NCBI RefSeq assembly: GCF_900101345.1 | Contig: NZ_FMUX01000030.1 | Span: 1-52,786, forward strand | Reading direction: 5' to 3' | DNA from: Desulfoluna spongiiphila | Lineage (GTDB): Bacteria; Desulfobacterota; Desulfobacteria; Desulfobacterales; Desulfolunaceae | DNA: 52,786 nt | Part shown: in pieces, positions 26,987 to 35,747 of the stretch | Layout of the letters: each line of letters opens with the position of its first letter | Position numbering within the stretch: the first letter of the stretch is position 1 | The notes under the pieces: model-generated | The model's input: the letters and a program-made list of their open reading frames with translations, nothing else | Databases searched by the model: none | What the model was told of the DNA's origin: nothing | Position numbers and translations under genes: made by a program

Positions 26987-27755
26987 GAACCACCTCCCGG
27001 TGCGCTCGTTTAGACAGGATAAAAAGCATCACCGCGCCGGAAACACATAAGAGAACACCCACCTGCTGAGCCGGGGACAGCCCCAACAGATACGACCCCC
27101 TTTCATCTCCCCTGGCAAACTCCAGGAGAAACCGAATCACACCGTAGGCCACCACGTATCCCCAGAAAAGCTGCCCCTCAAATCGTTTCTTCTTCCGCAC
27201 CGCCATGATCACCCCGAAAAGAGCAAGGTTCGCCAGGGACTCGTAAAGCTGAGTGGGGTGCAAAGGGGTATGCAGGGGCGCCAGGGAATCGGGGTTGGTA
27301 AAGGTCACGGCCCAGGGAAGATCGCACACCTTTCCGTAACAGCACCCGGCATTGAAACACCCGATGCGCCCTAAAAAATGGCCGAAGGGAAGGGCCGGGG
27401 TCAGGATGTCGATGCTCTTCCAGAAAGGTATCTGGCGCTTGCGCACACAGTAAAACGCCGCGCCCAGGCCGCCGATGAACCCGCCGTAAAAGACAAGGCC
27501 CCCTTCCCACACCTTCACCACATCAAGGGGATGGGAAACAAACCAGGAGAGATTCACGGCCACATAAAACAAACGGGCGCCGATGACCCCCCAAAGCAGA
27601 ATATAAAAAATCAAATCGGCGATTTTGTCGGGATCTTCGCCGAACACCCTGGCCTCGCGTTTGGAAATCACCATGGCCGCAAGAAATGCCAGAGCCATCA
27701 TCAACCCATAGGTGTGAACCACCACCGGACCGATTTTAAAGAGTACCGGATGCAT
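26979..27755 (-). CDS. lgt: prolipoprotein diacylglyceryl transferase
   Basis: This 258-aa, seven-helix inner-membrane enzyme transfers diacylglycerol from phosphatidylglycerol to the lipobox Cys of prolipoproteins. The Lgt signature GRIGCFNAGCCYGK is present, with YGLMMALAFLAA near the N-terminus and conserved His in LHTPLHPTQLYES. The ATG at 27755 overlaps the lspA stop as TGATG with a GAGGAGA upstream. Adjacent to lspA, it puts two consecutive steps of lipoprotein maturation in one operon. Confidence 0.95.
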   Translation of the reverse strand: MHPVLFKIGPVVVHTYGLMMALAFLAAMVISKREARVFGEDPDKIADLIFYILLWGVIGARLFYVAVNLSWFVSHPLDVVKVWEGGLVFYGGFIGGLGAAFYCVRKRQIPFWKSIDILTPALPFGHFLGRIGCFNAGCCYGKVCDLPWAVTFTNPDSLAPLHTPLHPTQLYESLANLALFGVIMAVRKKKRFEGQLFWGYVVAYGVIRFLLEFARGDERGSYLLGLSPAQQVGVLLCVSGAVMLFILSKRAHREVVRG

Positions 27756-28252
27756 CAATTCTCCTCAGGCATGCGATTGAAAAGGATATGAACAATGAGA
27801 ATCCCCACACCGACGCAGATGGCGCTGTCGGCAAGGTTAAAGGCAGGCCAGTGCAGGTCGCCGATGTACCAGTCGATGAAATCCACCACGTTGCCGAACC
27901 GCAGCCGGTCGATAAGATTCCCCACGGCCCCGCCGAACACCATGGCAAGACCCGCCGACAGGATCCGGTGGGTCTCGGGAACCGTGTTGTATACCCAGAG
28001 AATAAAAATCGTGGCCACGCCGGTGACAAAAAGAAAGAAAAACTCCCGCACCGACTCACTCTGGCCGGAGAGAAACCCAAAGGCCCCGCCCGGGTTCCTC
28101 ACATGGACAATATCAAAAAAACCTTCAATCAGAGGAAACCCGCTACCCACGGGCATGGTATTCAACACCAGCTGCTTGGAGAGCTGATCCAGGATCACAA
28201 CCAAACCGGCCACCAGGATAAGGCGGGGCCACTTCTGCTTAAACCATGTCAT
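27755..28252 (-). CDS. lspA: lipoprotein signal peptidase (signal peptidase II)
   Basis: This 165-aa, four-helix inner-membrane aspartyl protease removes the signal peptide from diacylglyceryl-prolipoprotein. The catalytic Asp regions are both visible (AVGNLIDRLRFG and NVVDFIDW). VILDQLSKQLV and VRNPGGAFGFLSG are family signatures. It is translationally coupled to lgt. About 950 nt of tandem repeat DNA separate it from ileS, although ileS-lspA adjacency is common in bacteria. Confidence 0.95.
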   Translation of the reverse strand: MTWFKQKWPRLILVAGLVVILDQLSKQLVLNTMPVGSGFPLIEGFFDIVHVRNPGGAFGFLSGQSESVREFFFLFVTGVATIFILWVYNTVPETHRILSAGLAMVFGGAVGNLIDRLRFGNVVDFIDWYIGDLHWPAFNLADSAICVGVGILIVHILFNRMPEEN

Positions 28253-28478
28253 CCAATTATCCTTTCAGTAATTAAAATCGTGCCTTCTATGGTCAAAGTG
28301 CATGGAAAAGCCAGCCTACGGCGGCCAGGGGATAAATCCCCTGAGCCCCAGAATCGGGAATGCTCCGTGCCTTCGTCCCTCAGGCCCTTCCCACTCCCTG
28401 ACGGGCTACGCCCGTGGGTGGCGCCGCAGGTTGTCCGACCCTATGCATCAAAATCGCGCATGCTCACAGGGTCGTCTC

Positions 28479-28955
28479 TGGTGCATAGAATGCACCCTAC
28501 GCGTTGCGGGCATCCCACCGGGACCGGGTTGACCCGGAAAGGATCAGCCACTCCCAAACGGGCATCAAGAAATATGTCGAAGTACTTCGGCCCGTAGGGT
28601 GCACTCCGTGCACCATGCCCAACCACCGGCCTGAATCATTCCCACCCATTCGGCGTGACCAGGGCGTCGCCTCTGGTGCATGAAATGCACCCTACGCGTT
28701 GCGGGTATCCTGCCGGGTCCGGGTTAATCCGCGAAGGATCAGACACCCACAGATGGGAATCAAGAAATACGTCGAGATACTTCGGCCCGTAGGGTGCACT
28801 CCGTGCACCATGCCCAACCACCGGCCTGAATCATTCCCACCCGTTCGGTGTGACCAGGGCGTCGCCTCTGGTGCATGGAATGCACCCTACGCGTTACGGG
28901 CATCCTGCCGGGTCCGGATTAATTCGAGAAAGATCAGCCACCCACAGGCAAGAAT
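28479..28955. repeat. 195-bp tandem repeat, about 2.5 units
   Basis: Units begin with ggtgcat[a/g]...tgcaccctacgcgtt at 28480, 28675 and 28870, giving a period of exactly 195 bp. Each full unit ends with the inverse palindrome gtagggtgcactccgtgcacc and then tgcccaaccaccggcctg. Units 1 and 2 are nearly identical; unit 3 is cut off after about 85 bp. The short minus-strand frames across it come from the repeat and are not genes. It lies between lspA and ileS. Confidence 0.88.
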
Positions 28956-28994
28956 TACCCTCACCCCTTCAATGTAAGTGGCGTGCCATCTCCA

Positions 28995-29037
28995 GCAAAT
29001 GTGACGCCCCTGAGGAACGAAGGGACGGAACATTTGC
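28995..29037. repeat. AAATG...CATTT palindromic repeat, copy 2
   Basis: It has the same plan as the copy at 25454: gcaaatg / catttgc outer arms, gcccct / agggac-like inner arms, loop gaggaacga. The sequence continues with cctggggtgcaggggatt and ccgccggaggcatg, which also follow copy 1 with small changes. Confidence 0.75.
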
Positions 29038-29140
29038 GACCCTGGGGTGCAGGGGATTTATCCCCTGCCCGCCGGAGGCATGCTTTTTATGCTTTTATTT
29101 TTTCGTACACCCTTCCGCAACGCCGCCATGCGCAGTAACC

Positions 29141-29182
29141 AAAAAAAGGGCCGGGGCACGCTTGCATGCCACCGGCCCTTTC
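29141..29182 (-). terminator. rho-independent terminator of ileS
   Basis: On the minus strand agggccgg/ccggccct forms a stem, followed by seven Ts, about 20 nt after the ileS stop. Confidence 0.87.
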
Positions 29183-29201
29183 TATTCAGCTTTTATACGG
29201 T

Positions 29202-32000
29202 TTAGGCGGTGCGGTCAAGGATCCCGCGGCAGCGGCTGCACAGGGTGGGCCGCTCGCCGTCTTCGCCCACGGAGGGGCTCCAGGTCCAGCAGCGCTCGCA
29301 CTTGTCGCCTGAGGCTGAGGCGACCTGCACGGCAAGGCCCTCCACCTCATCGCTGACAAAGGCGCCTTCCGGGGCGTCTCCTTCTGCGAGGGTGAGGTCG
29401 GAGACGATGAGCACCTGCTTCAGCTCGGAAGAGAAGCTCTCGAGGAACGCCAAGGTCTCGCCTTTTGCCGTCACGGTGATGGCGGCGTCGAGGTTCTGGC
29501 CGATGAGCTTTTCGCTTCGGGCTTTTTCAAGGGCTTTGTTCATCTCGTCGCGCAGGGTCACCAGGCGCTCCCAGCGCTCGATGATCGCATCGTTTTTCCA
29601 GTGGGCCTTGGGCTCGGCACCTGCCATGAGGTGCACGCTCTCTTTCTTGCCTTCGAAATCGGGCATGTGCCCCCAGATCTCCTCGGCGGTGAAGCAGAGG
29701 ATCGGGGCCATCATGCGGACGATGGCGTCCACAAGATCGAAGAGCACCGTCTGGATGCCTCGCCTTACAGCGGAATCCGTGCCTTCCACGTAAAGAGCAT
29801 CGCGAACGATGTCAAAGTAGAAGCTGGAGAGATCCACCGTACAGAAGTTGTTGAGGCTGTGGTAGATGGTGTGGAACTCATAGGTCTCGTAGGCCTTGGT
29901 CACCCGCTCGATAAGGGTTGCCAGACGAGCCAGGGTAAACCGGTCGATGTCCCGCAGGTCCTCGTACGCCACCCGATCGGTGTCCGGGTTGAAGCCATCC
30001 AGGTTCCCCAGCATGTAGCGGCAGGAGTTCCTGATCTTTCGGTAGGCGTCGCTGAGCTGCTTGAGGATGTTGTCGGAGATGCGCACGTCGTCCCGGTAAT
30101 CCGTGGACGCCACCCACAAGCGCAGCACTTCCGCGCCGTACTTGTTGATCACCTCTTTGGGCGCCACCACGTTGCCCACGGACTTGGACATCTTGTGGCC
30201 CTTGGCGTCCACCACAAACCCGTGGGTGAGAACGGCCTTGTAAGGGGCTTTGCCGGTCTTGCCCACGCTGGTAAGTAGAGAGCTGTGGAACCATCCGCGG
30301 TGCTGATCGGAACCTTCAAGGTAGAGATCCGCAGGGCGCTTCAGCCCGTCACGGTCGTTCAATACAGCGGAATGGGTCACACCGGAGTCAAACCAGACGT
30401 CCAGGATGTTGGTGTCCTTGGTGAAGGTGCCGTGGCCGCACTTGCCGCACACCGTGCCTTCGGGGAGCAGGTCCGCCGCCTCTTTTTCGAACCAGATGTC
30501 CGCGCCATGCTCTTTAAACAGGTCGTAAATCTTGTCCACGGAAGCCTGATCGGCATGCACCTCGCCGCACTTTTCGCAGTAGAACACAGGGATGGGAACA
30601 CCCCAGGAGCGCTGACGGGAAAGACACCAGTCCGGACGGTTGGCGATCATCCCGTGGATACGCTCGCGGCCCCAGGAGGGGATCCACTCCACCTTGTCGA
30701 TCTCAGCCAGGGCCTTTTCGCGCAGGCCCGTATTGTCCATGGAGAGGAACCACTGGGGCGTGGCCCTGAAAATAACAGGCTTTTTGCAGCGCCAGCAGTG
30801 GGGATAGGAGTGACTCATCTCGTTGTGTTTCACCAGGGCTCCGCAGGCGTCCATCTTTTCGATGAGCTCGGCGTTTGCCTTGAAGATGAATTTACCTTCG
30901 AACTCTTCCCCTACCTCCTCGGTGTAGCAACCGTTGTTGCCCACGGGTGAGTAGGGCTCCAGGCCGTACTTGAGGCCGGTGATGTAGTCGTCGGCGCCGT
31001 GGCCGGGGGCGGTATGAACGCAGCCGGTACCTGCTTCAAGGGTGACGTGGTCCCCCAGGATAATCAGGGAATCCCGATCGATGAAGGGGTGACGGCACAC
31101 CTTGTTTTCCAAGGTTGCACCTTCGGTTTCAAAAAGGACGGTATAAGACTCTTTGCCGAAGGAGGTCATGAGCCCTTCCAGAAGGTCCTTTGCCACCACC
31201 ATCACCTCGCCGTCTGTTTCGACGAAGGCGTACGTGAACTCACCGTTCAGGCACACCGCAAGGTTGGCGGGAATCGTCCAGGGAGTGGTGGTCCAGATGA
31301 CGAAGGAGACATTCTTCCCGGCAAGGGACGCATCAATCTCCGCGGCGTCCCCTTTGAGGGGAAACTTCACGAAAATGGACGGTGAGGTGTGGTCGGCGTA
31401 CTCGATCTCGGCCTCGGCCAGGGCGGTCTGGCAGCTGCAGCACCAGTAGATGGGCTTTTTGCCGATGAACATGTCGCCGTTGGCGGCAAACTCACCGCAC
31501 TCCTTGGCGATGCGCGCTTCAAAGGGGTAGTTCATGGTGAGGTAGGGATCTTCCCACTCGCCCATGACACCGAACCGCTTGAACTCTTCGCGCTGGATGT
31601 TCACGAAGTTGCCGGCATACTCCCGGCACTTCCGGCGGATGTCCGCTTTGGACATCTCCTTTTTCTTGGATCCCAGTTTCTTGTCCACGTTGTGCTCGAT
31701 GGGAAGGCCGTGGCAATCCCAGCCGGGCACGTAAGGGACATCAAAACCATCCATCTGCTTGGAGCGGATAATAATATCCTTGAGGATTTTGTTCAGGGCG
31801 TGTCCGATATGAAGGTTGCCGTTGGCATACGGAGGGCCGTCATGCAGAATAAACTGTTCACGACCCTTGGACTCTTCCCTGATCTTTGCATAGAGTCCGC
31901 TCTCCTCCCACGCCTTGAGCTGCTGAGGCTCTTTGGTCGGCAGGTTGGCCTTCATGGCGAACCGTGTCTGTGGCAGGTTCAGCGTTTTCTTGTAATCCAT
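29202..32000 (-). CDS. ileS: isoleucyl-tRNA synthetase
   Basis: This 932-aa class I synthetase charges tRNA-Ile and edits valine. The HIGH motif is in GNLHIGHALNK and KMSKS in GHKMSKSVGNVV. The CP1 editing domain shows VIWTTTPWTIPANLAVCL and CVHTAPGHGADDY. The C-terminal zinc site is CERCWTW followed by CSRC. The length and the C-terminal zinc finger match the bacterial IleS1 type. ATG 32000 is chosen for its strong GGAGGAGATA ribosome site. An in-frame extension to 32120 lies in the leader and lacks family similarity. A 36-nt-spaced direct repeat lies in the leader (32026-32073). Confidence 0.97.
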   Translation of the reverse strand: MDYKKTLNLPQTRFAMKANLPTKEPQQLKAWEESGLYAKIREESKGREQFILHDGPPYANGNLHIGHALNKILKDIIIRSKQMDGFDVPYVPGWDCHGLPIEHNVDKKLGSKKKEMSKADIRRKCREYAGNFVNIQREEFKRFGVMGEWEDPYLTMNYPFEARIAKECGEFAANGDMFIGKKPIYWCCSCQTALAEAEIEYADHTSPSIFVKFPLKGDAAEIDASLAGKNVSFVIWTTTPWTIPANLAVCLNGEFTYAFVETDGEVMVVAKDLLEGLMTSFGKESYTVLFETEGATLENKVCRHPFIDRDSLIILGDHVTLEAGTGCVHTAPGHGADDYITGLKYGLEPYSPVGNNGCYTEEVGEEFEGKFIFKANAELIEKMDACGALVKHNEMSHSYPHCWRCKKPVIFRATPQWFLSMDNTGLREKALAEIDKVEWIPSWGRERIHGMIANRPDWCLSRQRSWGVPIPVFYCEKCGEVHADQASVDKIYDLFKEHGADIWFEKEAADLLPEGTVCGKCGHGTFTKDTNILDVWFDSGVTHSAVLNDRDGLKRPADLYLEGSDQHRGWFHSSLLTSVGKTGKAPYKAVLTHGFVVDAKGHKMSKSVGNVVAPKEVINKYGAEVLRLWVASTDYRDDVRISDNILKQLSDAYRKIRNSCRYMLGNLDGFNPDTDRVAYEDLRDIDRFTLARLATLIERVTKAYETYEFHTIYHSLNNFCTVDLSSFYFDIVRDALYVEGTDSAVRRGIQTVLFDLVDAIVRMMAPILCFTAEEIWGHMPDFEGKKESVHLMAGAEPKAHWKNDAIIERWERLVTLRDEMNKALEKARSEKLIGQNLDAAITVTAKGETLAFLESFSSELKQVLIVSDLTLAEGDAPEGAFVSDEVEGLAVQVASASGDKCERCWTWSPSVGEDGERPTLCSRCRGILDRTA

Positions 32001-32328
32001 TATCTCCTCCAGCGTGTGGAACTTCTTAGTCGCACCAAGATATACTTTGGTCTTCATGAAATTAGTCGCACCATGCATCTCACCCCGATCAGTCCCAAAA
32101 AAGCAAAAGGCGAAAGGCAAAAAAAGTCACCGGACGCCCGGCTTCCCCCTTTGGTACCGCCCCCTCACCCGCGGGCCTGCGGGGTCCCCTGCACGGAAAC
32201 ATGCAGCAAACAAGGCCTCGGAAACCACTTTCGAGGCTGTCACATCAAAATAACCACCAACTTTATGGCATAGTCCCTTCCAATGTCAATGGGATTGCCC
32301 CGGTTTTAAAGGGCGAGGCCTCACCCAC
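32001..32328 (-). promoter_or_regulatory. ileS leader region with 12-bp direct repeat
   Basis: This 328-nt gap between rsmG and ileS (both minus strand) holds no gene. The 12-mer ttagtcgcacca occurs twice (32026-32037 and 32062-32073), 36 nt apart. It could be a protein-binding site or a remnant of duplication; no promoter was firmly fixed. Confidence 0.35.
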
Positions 32329-33009
32329 TCAAGCCACGGTGATGATAAACAGGGCCCGACGGGATCCCGAAAACGGAAGCTCGTAGCGAATCATCTCGGT
32401 TGAAAGGGAAATACCCCGGGCAGCAAAGTCGGCTTCGCACGCCTTGAGCTTTTCAAGGTCCTCTTCAAAGCCCTTGCCCTTCATGGCAATGATCCGCCCC
32501 CCGGGCTTTAAAAAAGGAAGGGCCATGGGCACAAAGATGTCCATGGCGGAAAAAGCCCGCGAGGTCACCACATCGTAGCTCTCCCCCCGTCCCTCTTCCC
32601 CGCTGAGCTCTTCGGCCCGGGCATGGATCGCCTCCACACCGCTGAGCTTGAGGGTCCGCGCCACGTGTTTTAAAAAACTGACCTTCTTCCGAACCGCATC
32701 CACCAGGGTCACCGAAAGGGAGGCATCCATGATCCGGGCAGGTATCCCGGGAAACCCGCCCCCGGACCCGATGTCCAGAAGCCTTGCCCCCTGCGGTATG
32801 TACGGCACAACGGCCAGGGCGTCCACCATGTGCTTTTCCGCCACCTCCATGGGGTCGGTGATGGCCGTCAGGTTGCACTTCCGGTTCCAGGCCAGAAGCT
32901 CTCCGGCATAGGTCGCAAGAAGGCCCGTTGCCCCAGGGTCCAATTCAACGCCCAGGCTCCCGGCACCCTTCACCACCTGCGCCGCCCATCTGTCATCTAT
33001 TCCAGCCAT
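32329..33009 (-). CDS. rsmG: 16S rRNA m7G527 methyltransferase
   Basis: This 226-aa RsmG/GidB-type methyltransferase uses SAM to modify G527 of 16S rRNA. The SAM loop is LLDIGSGGGFPGIPARI, followed by VTLVDAVRKKVSFLKH and VVTSRAFSAMDIFV. The N-terminal helix has WNRKCNLTAITDP. All are diagnostic. The length is normal. GAGAGG lies just upstream of the ATG. It stands upstream of ileS on the same strand but separated by 328 nt. No mnmG partner is present in the window. Confidence 0.93.
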   Translation of the reverse strand: MAGIDDRWAAQVVKGAGSLGVELDPGATGLLATYAGELLAWNRKCNLTAITDPMEVAEKHMVDALAVVPYIPQGARLLDIGSGGGFPGIPARIMDASLSVTLVDAVRKKVSFLKHVARTLKLSGVEAIHARAEELSGEEGRGESYDVVTSRAFSAMDIFVPMALPFLKPGGRIIAMKGKGFEEDLEKLKACEADFAARGISLSTEMIRYELPFSGSRRALFIITVA

Positions 33010-33093
33010 GTCGCCTCTCTTATCTTAATCGTCTATCATGTGATGTATTTATTTTCAGAGTCATACCTTGCCTCCCATGGTTGAAACCGATGG

Positions 33094-33430
33094 AAAAGCA
33101 GCCTCCGGCGGCAAGGTGTGCCACCTTGAAAGCAGGTTGCGAATGCGCTTTACCCCTCGTTCCTCGGGTCAAAGCACATCCGCCTTTCAAACAAACGTCG
33201 ACCTTAATTATCGTTTGGTCCATCGGCGTATTTACCAGACGAAAAAGCCGCACTGGAGTGCGGCGCTCCGTTTCGGTCGATCTTTCTCAGTTTTTTTTAA
33301 AGGTCGCGACCTAAACGATAGCCAAGGCCCAAACGGGATTCAAAACGAACTATAAAAACCTGTTTGTTAGACCCGTCTGTATAAGATCAGGCAAAGGCTC
33401 AGCCGCCGGCATACGCTGAATCGTTACTAT
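33094..33430 (+). repeat. composite intergenic repeat, copy C
   Basis: This copy is collinear with copy A and copy B. It has aaaagcagcctccggcggca and tgccaccttgaaagcagg, then the gcgaatgcg hairpin with ctcgttcctcgggt, then cgaccttaattatcgtttgg. It contains ccgcactggagtgcggcgct (33248-33267), a motif otherwise found in the tandem array at 35151. It then has acctgtttgttaga and a tail ccgccggcatacgctgaatcgttac. It fills half of the 658-nt gap between rsmG and the NUDIX gene; no gene is seen in the rest (33431-33667). Confidence 0.75.
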
Positions 33431-33667
33431 TCGCTTTCATCATCCCCGAGTGGTGGAAGAGATCAAAAACGACAGACACGCCCTTCATGGTGTGTTTCCC
33501 CATATCGAGTTGTCACTCTTCAGCATGCCCCCATCCATTGATTTACGGTTGACAGGGCACGGCGGCTGTTCTTATATGAACTTACGGCCAGACGCACAGC
33601 ATAACGCCTTTCCAGCAATCGCCCGGAATCAAACGAGAACATTCTTCACCCGAGGCAACGACACACC

Positions 33668-34120
33668 ATGACAGAACATCCCAGAAATCCCTTCCTCACC
33701 GTGGACGCCCTTATCGAAACAAAGGGGGGCATTGTTCTCATCAGACGAAAAAACCCGCCATACGGCTGGGCCCTGCCGGGGGGCTTCGTGGACTACGGGG
33801 AGTCCGTGGAACACGCCGCCAGACGCGAGGCCCAGGAGGAGACAGGCCTTGACGTAACCCTTGTCCGCCAGTTTCATACCTACTCGGACCCCGCACGGGA
33901 CCCGCGGCACCATACCGTCTCCGTGGTCTTTCTTGCCACGGCCTCAAGCACCCCGGTTGGGGGTGACGACGCCGCCGAAGCCAGGATCTTTGACCTGAAC
34001 AACCTGCCCGACCCCATTGTCTTCGACCACGGGCGCATCCTAGCGGATTACGCCAGATTTAAAAGCGGGCAGGCTATCACAGAAATCTTCTCCCCCCAGG
34101 GCGAAGCGTCATTACGATAG
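33668..34120 (+). CDS. NUDIX hydrolase
   Basis: This 150-aa enzyme carries the Nudix box GX5EX7REUXEEXGU as GGFVDYGESVEHAARREAQEETG. The whole protein is one Nudix domain. Early residues (PFLTVDALIETKGGIVLIRR) and the segment KNPPYGWALPGG resemble the ADP-ribose pyrophosphatase and MutT/NudG group. Substrate cannot be read from the motif. If it acts on ADP-ribose it would complement the macrodomain protein at 24080, but they are not adjacent. The gene is monocistronic, with repeat DNA on both sides. Confidence 0.9.
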   Translation: MTEHPRNPFLTVDALIETKGGIVLIRRKNPPYGWALPGGFVDYGESVEHAARREAQEETGLDVTLVRQFHTYSDPARDPRHHTVSVVFLATASSTPVGGDDAAEARIFDLNNLPDPIVFDHGRILADYARFKSGQAITEIFSPQGEASLR

Positions 34121-34179
34121 CATTAATAGAAACAAATCATCATAACAGTGGTTCGTCACATCGCTGCCGGGAGTTGCCC

Positions 34180-34250
34180 CGAGGGACGAGGGACAAATCC
34201 CGGCGGTAACCTGCTTTCAAAGTGGCACACCTTGCCGCCGGTCACGCTTC
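34180..34250 (-). repeat. composite repeat fragment, copy D
   Basis: On the minus strand this is only the first module of the composite element (ccggcggcaaggtgtgccac through tttgaaagcaggtt). It lies in the gap between the NUDIX gene and elbB. Confidence 0.6.
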
Positions 34251-34362
34251 AAGCAATCACCGGAAGCGATACAATAACCATGTGGACCACGCATTTCAAC
34301 CAGGTTGTCACCGGTCAGGGCACCAAAAGCCCTTAATCCCCGAACAGCCACTGGAGGTAGCG

Positions 34363-35022
34363 ATGAAAAAAATAGGCGTTCTTCTTTCAGGTTGCGGCAA
34401 CATGGACGGCTCTGAAATCCATGAATCCGTCCTCTCACTCCTGTTCATCGACAAGGCCGGGGCCAAGGCTGTGTGCATGGCCCCCGACATGACGCAGACC
34501 GAGACCGTCAACCACCCCAAGGGAGAAACCACAAGGGAAACCCGACAGGTCCTGGCCGAAGCAGGACGCATCGCCCGGGGGCACATCCGCCCCATCACCG
34601 ATGTCAACGTCGAAAACCTAGATGCCCTGATCATCCCCGGAGGGGCCGGCCCCGTCAAAAACCTCAGCACCTATGCCGAAAAGGGCCCTGACTTTGAGGT
34701 ACGCCACGACGTCACCATGCTCATCCGCGCCTTTTACACCGCCGGAAAACCCATCGGGGCCATCTGCATCGCACCCGTGATCCTTGCCAAAGCCCTCTCC
34801 GCCCACGATCCCAAGGTCACCATCGGCGACGATGCCGCCACCATCGATAACCTGAAATCCTTCGGCGCTGCCCATCAAGCCCAGCCCGTGGACGGCATCT
34901 GCATCGACGAAGCCAACATGCTGGTCACTACCCCCGCCTACATGCGCGGCCCGGGCATCGCCGATATCGCCATAGGCATCGAAAAGCTCGTCACGCAAGT
35001 GATTTCCATGACGAAAGGGTAA
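34363..35022 (+). CDS. elbB: ElbB-type glyoxalase (DJ-1/PfpI superfamily)
   Basis: This 219-aa protein matches ElbB, a member of the DJ-1/PfpI superfamily reported to have glyoxalase activity and once linked to isoprenoid synthesis. It begins KKIGVLLSGCGNMDGSEIHE. The nucleophile-elbow Cys is in GKPIGAICIAPVILAKAL, and LDALIIPGGAGPVKNLS is another landmark. The length is exactly that of the family. ATG 34363 is preceded by GGAGG at 7 nt; an in-frame upstream extension is outside the family. It is a single gene transcribed toward the 35.1-kb tandem repeat. Confidence 0.92.
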   Translation: MKKIGVLLSGCGNMDGSEIHESVLSLLFIDKAGAKAVCMAPDMTQTETVNHPKGETTRETRQVLAEAGRIARGHIRPITDVNVENLDALIIPGGAGPVKNLSTYAEKGPDFEVRHDVTMLIRAFYTAGKPIGAICIAPVILAKALSAHDPKVTIGDDAATIDNLKSFGAAHQAQPVDGICIDEANMLVTTPAYMRGPGIADIAIGIEKLVTQVISMTKG

Positions 35023-35150
35023 GAGGGGCCAAGGGCTAAGGGGAAAAAACATGCCTCCGACGGGCAGAGGGGTCGCACATGCTCCCGACCTTCGTTCCTC
35101 AGGTCGATCACATGTGCTGACGGGCTTCGCCCGTGGATGAAACGGCCGTT

Positions 35151-35655
35151 GCCTTGGAGCGCCGCACTCCGTGCGGCATGAACAGCGACACCCTCTCCAA
35201 AAGCCGCACTGGAGTGCGGCGCTCCATGTTCAATGGAGCATGCAACGCTGGAACATCCATGGCAGAGGGCAAACCATACGCAATGGAAACAGATTGAAGG
35301 AAGCCACCGGACACCCAGACACAAGCACCGACTGTCCCTCCGAACCCCCGCCGCCTTGGAGCGCCGCACTCCGTGCGGCATGAACAGCGACACCCTCCCC
35401 AAAAGCCGCACTGGAGTGCGGCGCTCCATGTTCAATGGAGCATGTAACAGTGGAACCGCCATGGCAGAGAAAAAAAAAAAACCAAAGCACACAGATTGAA
35501 GGAAGCAACCGGACACCCAGACACAAGCACCGACTGTCCCTCCGAACCCCGCCGCCTTGGAGCGCCGCACTCCGTGCGACATGAACAGCGACACCCTACC
35601 AAAAAGCCGCACTGGAGTGCGGCGCTCCATGTTCAATGGAGCATGTAACAGTGGA
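35151..35655. repeat. about 201-bp tandem repeat, about 2.5 units
   Basis: Units begin gccttggagcgccgcact at 35151, 35353 and 35554, spaced 202 and 201 bp. Each unit has an inverted pair of 22-nt arms (ggagcgccgcactccgtgcg and ccgcactggagtgcggcgct) around gcatgaacagcgacaccc. It then has a unique spacer including gacacccagacacaagcacc. The third unit stops after its hairpin. Overlapping open frames on both strands (for example 34938-35663, minus) translate the repeat itself and are not credible genes. The array lies between elbB and the nitroreductase. Confidence 0.88.
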
Positions 35656-35700
35656 ACTGCCATGGCAGAATGAGGGTGTCAACACGGGCGCAGCCCGTCA

Positions 35701-35743
35701 GCAAATGTAACGAGCCCGAGGAACGAGGGCTCGGAGCATTTGC
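35701..35743. repeat. AAATG...CATTT palindromic repeat, copy 3
   Basis: Outer arms are gcaaatg / catttgc, inner arms gagccc / gggctc, loop gaggaacga. The inner arms are compensated relative to copies 1 and 2, so the pairing is kept although the sequence has changed. It ends 4 nt before the stop codon of the nitroreductase gene, so it would be the 3' hairpin of that mRNA. Confidence 0.78.
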
Positions 35744-35747
35744 GAAT

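Noticed and set aside
28479..28955. CRISPR array
   Set aside because: The 195-bp units are long direct copies without short repeats and variable spacers, and no cas genes are near.
31389..32273. 294-codon plus-strand frame overlapping the ileS start
   Set aside because: It is a shadow of the ileS N-terminal coding region continuing into the leader; no supporting signals.
34938..35663. Minus-strand frame with internally repeated peptide
   Set aside because: The peptide repeat is just the translation of the 201-bp DNA tandem array; no ribosome site, and the frame overlaps elbB.
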